The translations under genes were made by a program, and so were the position numbers. A stretch of DNA of 38,589 nucleotides from Thermoprotei archaeon (lineage in GTDB: Archaea; Thermoproteota; Thermoprotei; Thermofilales; B15-G2), in assembly GCA_003649445.1 (NCBI GenBank), contig QMRV01000020.1, forward strand, positions 1 to 38,589, in the 5' to 3' direction. Numbering within the stretch: the stretch's first letter is position 1; the number at the start of each line of letters is the position of its first letter. Shown here piece by piece: positions 32,103-38,589 of the stretch. The notes beneath the pieces were generated by a model. That model made no database searches. It was not told the origin of the DNA and was given only the letters and a program-made list of their open reading frames with translations.

Positions 32103-32729
32103 ATGGGCTATGGGTATAAGAGGAGGGATACGACGGATATAGTGGCTGTTATTGAGGCTTTGCCTGAAATAATTAAGACGCTTTATAATGGTATATCTAG
32201 CTTGAAGGTTTCTGTAGAAATGTTGTCTGAGAGGGTCAGTGATCTTGAGAAGGCTTTGGATAGTGTAGCGAAGCTAGTTGATGAGAAGACTATTCTTTTA
32301 GTTAACGTTTCTGATGAGCTGAAGAAGCGGCTGGAGGAAGTAAATGTTGTCTCGAAAGAGCTTTCGGATAAGTTGCCTAAGAATGTGACTGATATTATTG
32401 GCGAGTTTGCTACTAACTTGAATAAGGCTGTAGGTAAGCTTGAAGAAATGTACTCGAAGATGTTAGATGAGTTGACATTGATTAAGAGGAGTTTCGGGGA
32501 CCAGGTTGCTGTTACGATGGAGGCTGTTAATGAGGTTAAGGGGGATGTTCTATCTCTGCGGTCTAAGGTAGAGGAGCTTGGTTTGACTGTAAATGAGCTA
32601 TCTTCTACTGTAAATAGAGAGCTCGCTGAAACGATGTCTAAAATACATGAGCTAGAATTGCTCGTGACCGACTTGTCGGTGCGTCTTGCTAGTTTAGAGA
32701 AGCGTATTAGACAAGTATCACATGAGTAA
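32103..32729 (+). CDS. Coiled-coil protein, unknown function
   Basis: A 208-residue protein with no membrane segment or cysteine motif. After a short Gly/Tyr/Lys/Arg start (MGYGYKRRD), residues ~15-205 follow a heptad-like pattern rich in Leu, Glu, Val, Lys and Ser (for example SVEMLSERVSDLEKALDSV and VDLSVRL-like repeats near the end), predicting a long dimeric or multimeric coiled coil. ATG at 32103 with an AGTATTTAAG element ~25-32 bp upstream. It lies 74 bp before a second, larger coiled-coil gene on the same strand. I recognise no family; the pair may form a heteromeric filament or scaffold. Confidence 0.75.
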   Translation: MGYGYKRRDTTDIVAVIEALPEIIKTLYNGISSLKVSVEMLSERVSDLEKALDSVAKLVDEKTILLVNVSDELKKRLEEVNVVSKELSDKLPKNVTDIIGEFATNLNKAVGKLEEMYSKMLDELTLIKRSFGDQVAVTMEAVNEVKGDVLSLRSKVEELGLTVNELSSTVNRELAETMSKIHELELLVTDLSVRLASLEKRIRQVSHE

Positions 32730-32802
32730 TATTCAGTCTCACATGCTGTATGAGCAGAGGTAAGTTTTAATTAGTATTCTAAGGGCTTTAAATACGAGGG
32801 GC

Positions 32803-34350
32803 ATGCCGATTCTAAGAAAGGCACCTTCGAAACTTCTCGAGGAGAATATAACACTTATTAGAACGCAGCTAGATGCCTTAGCTAAGGAGGTAGCTGTTCT
32901 GAGAGAGGCGTTCAGAGAGTTTGACAAGAGGACTACCTCGACGCTGGAGCAGTATAAGAGTGTTTTAAACGAGTATATTTCTGTAATAGAGACTCTTAGG
33001 AAGAGCTTAGAGGCTAGTGTAGGTAATGTGGGTGCTCAGGTTAAGGAGCAAGTCGATTTAGTTATTAGGTCTGCCGAGGAGCTGGCTAAGAGGGCTGAAG
33101 ATCTTGTAGTTAAGTTTAACGAGGGTATGGATAAGGCGGCATCTGTTCTTGGAGAGAGGATTTCTGCGCTTGAGGAGAAGATGAAAGAGATCGACGAGAT
33201 GTCAAAGAATCTTCATGAGAAGACTTCTCTCCTAGAGGAGAAGTTGGCGGCAGTCGATGAAATGCAGCGCTATAATGCTAGGGCAGTAGAAGAGTTACAG
33301 GAAGTATTTAGCAGAGTAGACGACATTATTCGAAGCGCTGAAAATACTGTGAACACGGCGAAGAGTTCTCTAGAAGAGGCCTTAGGGAATATTGGGGGAG
33401 TAGTTGAGAAGTCTTTTAGTGAGGTACAGTCTCTTATAGCTAGTACACAGGAGCTGATAACAGATACTAGGAGTATTCTCAAGAAAGTGCCTTCTGATAT
33501 TAGGGAAGCTCTAAGTGAGGCGCTTGCCTCTATTTTAAATGAAATAAATCAAAGAGAGGCTACATTAAAGGCTAGGGAAGAGGAGTTAGCTAAGAAAGAG
33601 GGGGAGTTAAGTGAGAAGGAAAAGAAGCTTAAGGAGTATGAGTACCAGCTGCTTAGCCTTAAGGAGAAGCTAGATGCTCTTAAAGAGAACTTGAGGCTTG
33701 AGAAAGAGAACTTAGATAGGCGTGCAAAGGAACTTGAAGAAAAAATGGCTCGTATAGACAAGATAGCTGAGAATCTTGGCAGAAGAGAGGAGGAGCTTAA
33801 AGCTAAATATGACGAGCTTTACAAGAAGCTTGAGCAGGTTAGTCTCAAGGAGAAAGAACTTGCTGAAAAAGAAATTAAGCTTAAGAAGTGGGAGGCTTAC
33901 CTAGAAGGACTTCGCGACGAGATGAATAAGCTTGAGAAGGAAATAAAGGCTAAGGAAGAATATTTAAACAAGCTCAAGGCCAGCATTGATGAAGAAGAGA
34001 GAAAGCTTAGAGAAGAAATAGAGCCTTTAAGAGAGAAATTGCTCGAAGAAGAAAAAAGGCTTATTGAGTGGGAGAAAAGACTTCTTGAGAAGGAAAGAGA
34101 GCTTACAGGGTACCATAGGGCTTTAGCGGCGAAAGAGTCTGCTTTAGCTGAGCTGAGGGAGAGATTGGAGGCTCGTAAGGCTGAGCTTGATTCTAGGGAG
34201 AGAAGTCTAGCTGAGAAGCTAAGGCTTATTGAGGAGCTTAAAGAAAAAGTTGCCCAGCTGGAGAGAGAAAACAGGGAGCTTAAGGAGAGGCTTAGAGAGA
34301 AGGAGAGCGAAGTGCAGAAGCTAAGAGCTATAGTAGAGTCTATACGTTAA
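32803..34350 (+). CDS. Large coiled-coil protein, unknown function
   Basis: A 515-residue protein. Residues ~1-230 are Leu/Ser/Val heptads of chemotaxis- or tropomyosin-like spacing; residues ~240-515 are an almost uninterrupted, highly charged coiled coil of Glu/Lys/Arg/Leu (units like EEELAKKEGELSEKEKKLKE). There is no ATPase head, zinc hook or hinge, so it is not SMC or Rad50. ATG at 32803 behind GAGGGG. The last 4 bp overlap a convergent membrane protein gene. It may be an intracellular scaffold or chromosome/cell-shape protein, but this is inference. Such low-complexity coils give weak and misleading similarity hits. Confidence 0.8.
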   Translation: MPILRKAPSKLLEENITLIRTQLDALAKEVAVLREAFREFDKRTTSTLEQYKSVLNEYISVIETLRKSLEASVGNVGAQVKEQVDLVIRSAEELAKRAEDLVVKFNEGMDKAASVLGERISALEEKMKEIDEMSKNLHEKTSLLEEKLAAVDEMQRYNARAVEELQEVFSRVDDIIRSAENTVNTAKSSLEEALGNIGGVVEKSFSEVQSLIASTQELITDTRSILKKVPSDIREALSEALASILNEINQREATLKAREEELAKKEGELSEKEKKLKEYEYQLLSLKEKLDALKENLRLEKENLDRRAKELEEKMARIDKIAENLGRREEELKAKYDELYKKLEQVSLKEKELAEKEIKLKKWEAYLEGLRDEMNKLEKEIKAKEEYLNKLKASIDEEERKLREEIEPLREKLLEEEKRLIEWEKRLLEKERELTGYHRALAAKESALAELRERLEARKAELDSRERSLAEKLRLIEELKEKVAQLERENRELKERLREKESEVQKLRAIVESIR

Positions 34351-34670
34351 AATGAAAAAAAGCAGAAAACTATAACTAGCGCGAAGGAGAGAGCGGAGTA
34401 TATTAGGAGCCCTAGAGCTATTATTTTTAGTGCTGTGTAGACTTTTCCCCCACTGAACGAGAATTCTTCTTCATCTCGAGCCATTTTATATGAAAGAACA
34501 GCGAGGCCTGTAGCCAACATACTCAAGGCGAAGGCTATTATGCCCGCGCCCGGGAAGTCTAGCTCGGTGTAGTGTTTAAACCCTTTTGTCAGAATTAGTA
34601 CTACTATATCTAACACTACTACGAGAGCTATAGGCACTAAAAGTAAGTAGTTAAATTCTTCAGACCTCAT
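34347..34670 (-). CDS. Small three-helix membrane protein, unknown
   Basis: A 107-residue frame, ATG at 34670. Hydrophobic segments at about 9-29, 42-62 and 78-104, with a charged loop (ARDEEEFSFSGGK) between the second and third. No motif recognised. The last 4 bp overlap the 3' end of the large coiled-coil gene. It is divergent from Cdc48 (about 160 bp between starts). A membrane anchor for the adjacent coiled-coil proteins is possible but unproven. Confidence 0.6.
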   Translation of the reverse strand: MRSEEFNYLLLVPIALVVVLDIVVLILTKGFKHYTELDFPGAGIIAFALSMLATGLAVLSYKMARDEEEFSFSGGKVYTALKIIALGLLIYSALSFALVIVFCFFSF

Positions 34671-34788
34671 TCATAGAACTAGTTGAAGGGAATTATTTAA
34701 GGTTTTTTTGCTCACTTTAGTTAAGAAGATTTCATGTTTTCACAAAATAAGGTTTTTGGACAATGTTGCTCCAAATCATCTTTTTGAG

Positions 34789-34801
34789 TAAAATTTAAAT
34801 T
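34789..34801 (+). promoter_or_regulatory. TATA-like box of the Cdc48 gene
   Basis: AAAATTTAAATTT, about 31-43 nt upstream of ATG 34832; the AT-rich sequence makes the exact box uncertain. Confidence 0.5.
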
Positions 34802-34810
34802 TATTAATAA

Positions 34811-38589
<3,779 letters not shown>

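Noticed and set aside
32803..34350. Large coiled-coil protein as SMC or Rad50 homologue
   Set aside because: No Walker motifs, no hinge and no CxxC hook.

Overview
The window reads as one stretch of a hyperthermophile-like archaeal chromosome, most likely Thermoproteota (crenarchaeal sense). Evidence seen directly: archaeal-type ribosomal proteins eL40 and uL6, a diphthamide gene (Dph2), a Cdc48/VAT AAA ATPase, Rad50, isopentenyl phosphate kinase, a stand-alone 5S rRNA gene, BRE/TATA-like promoters 22-32 bp upstream of RNA genes, C/D box guide RNAs, and introns in all four tRNA genes, one of them in the T-loop. T-loop introns are best known from Thermoproteales/Thermofilum-like lineages; I cannot assign a genus. 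The DNA is AT-rich, coding is dense, GTG and TTG starts are common, and many convergent genes overlap at their 3' ends.

Layout. 1-1.6 kb: thiolase and HMG-CoA synthase (mevalonate pathway entry). 1.7-2.5 kb: winged-helix regulator coupled to a membrane protein. 2.7-3.6 kb: GalU-like nucleotidyltransferase. 3.5-6.5 kb: minus-strand operon of a small unknown protein, biotin carrier protein, biotin carboxylase and isopentenyl phosphate kinase. 6.5-6.8 kb: AT-rich gap with a probable C/D sRNA. 6.8-10.7 kb: M28 peptidase, endonuclease III, malate dehydrogenase, NAD-sugar epimerase. 10.7-12.1 kb: small membrane protein and a TauE/SafE pseudogene with three frameshifts. 12.1-16.8 kb: PEP synthase, Dph2, small membrane protein, inorganic pyrophosphatase and a C/D sRNA with a plausible 16S target. 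16.8-22.5 kb: five co-directional genes (radical SAM COG2108, unknown, PP-loop/PUA/Fe-S protein, LutB-like, LutA-like) whose last frame runs antisense into a tRNA-Leu. 22.4-25 kb: two tRNA-Leu genes, an aminotransferase, a two-intron tRNA-Glu and a METTL5-like methyltransferase. 25-31.6 kb: exported beta-propeller-like protein, tandem sRNA candidates, ASCH protein, topoisomerase III, tRNA-Gly, UMP kinase, methyltransferase, eL40, uL6. 31.8-38.6 kb: 5S rRNA, two coiled-coil proteins, a small membrane protein, Cdc48 and the C-terminal part of Rad50.

How the genes fit together. Thiolase, HMG-CoA synthase and IPK belong to the archaeal mevalonate route to lipids; biotin carboxylase and carrier would supply malonyl-CoA or another carboxylated acyl-CoA. 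PEP synthase and malate dehydrogenase belong to central carbon metabolism. GalU and the epimerase supply nucleotide sugars. A translation/RNA group (Dph2, eL40, uL6, 5S, tRNAs, guide RNAs, METTL5-like) and a genome-maintenance group (Nth, topoisomerase III, Rad50) fill much of the rest. The least explained parts are the 16.8-22.5 kb redox/radical-SAM block and the coiled-coil pair at 32-34.7 kb. No CRISPR array, intact insertion sequence or prophage was seen.
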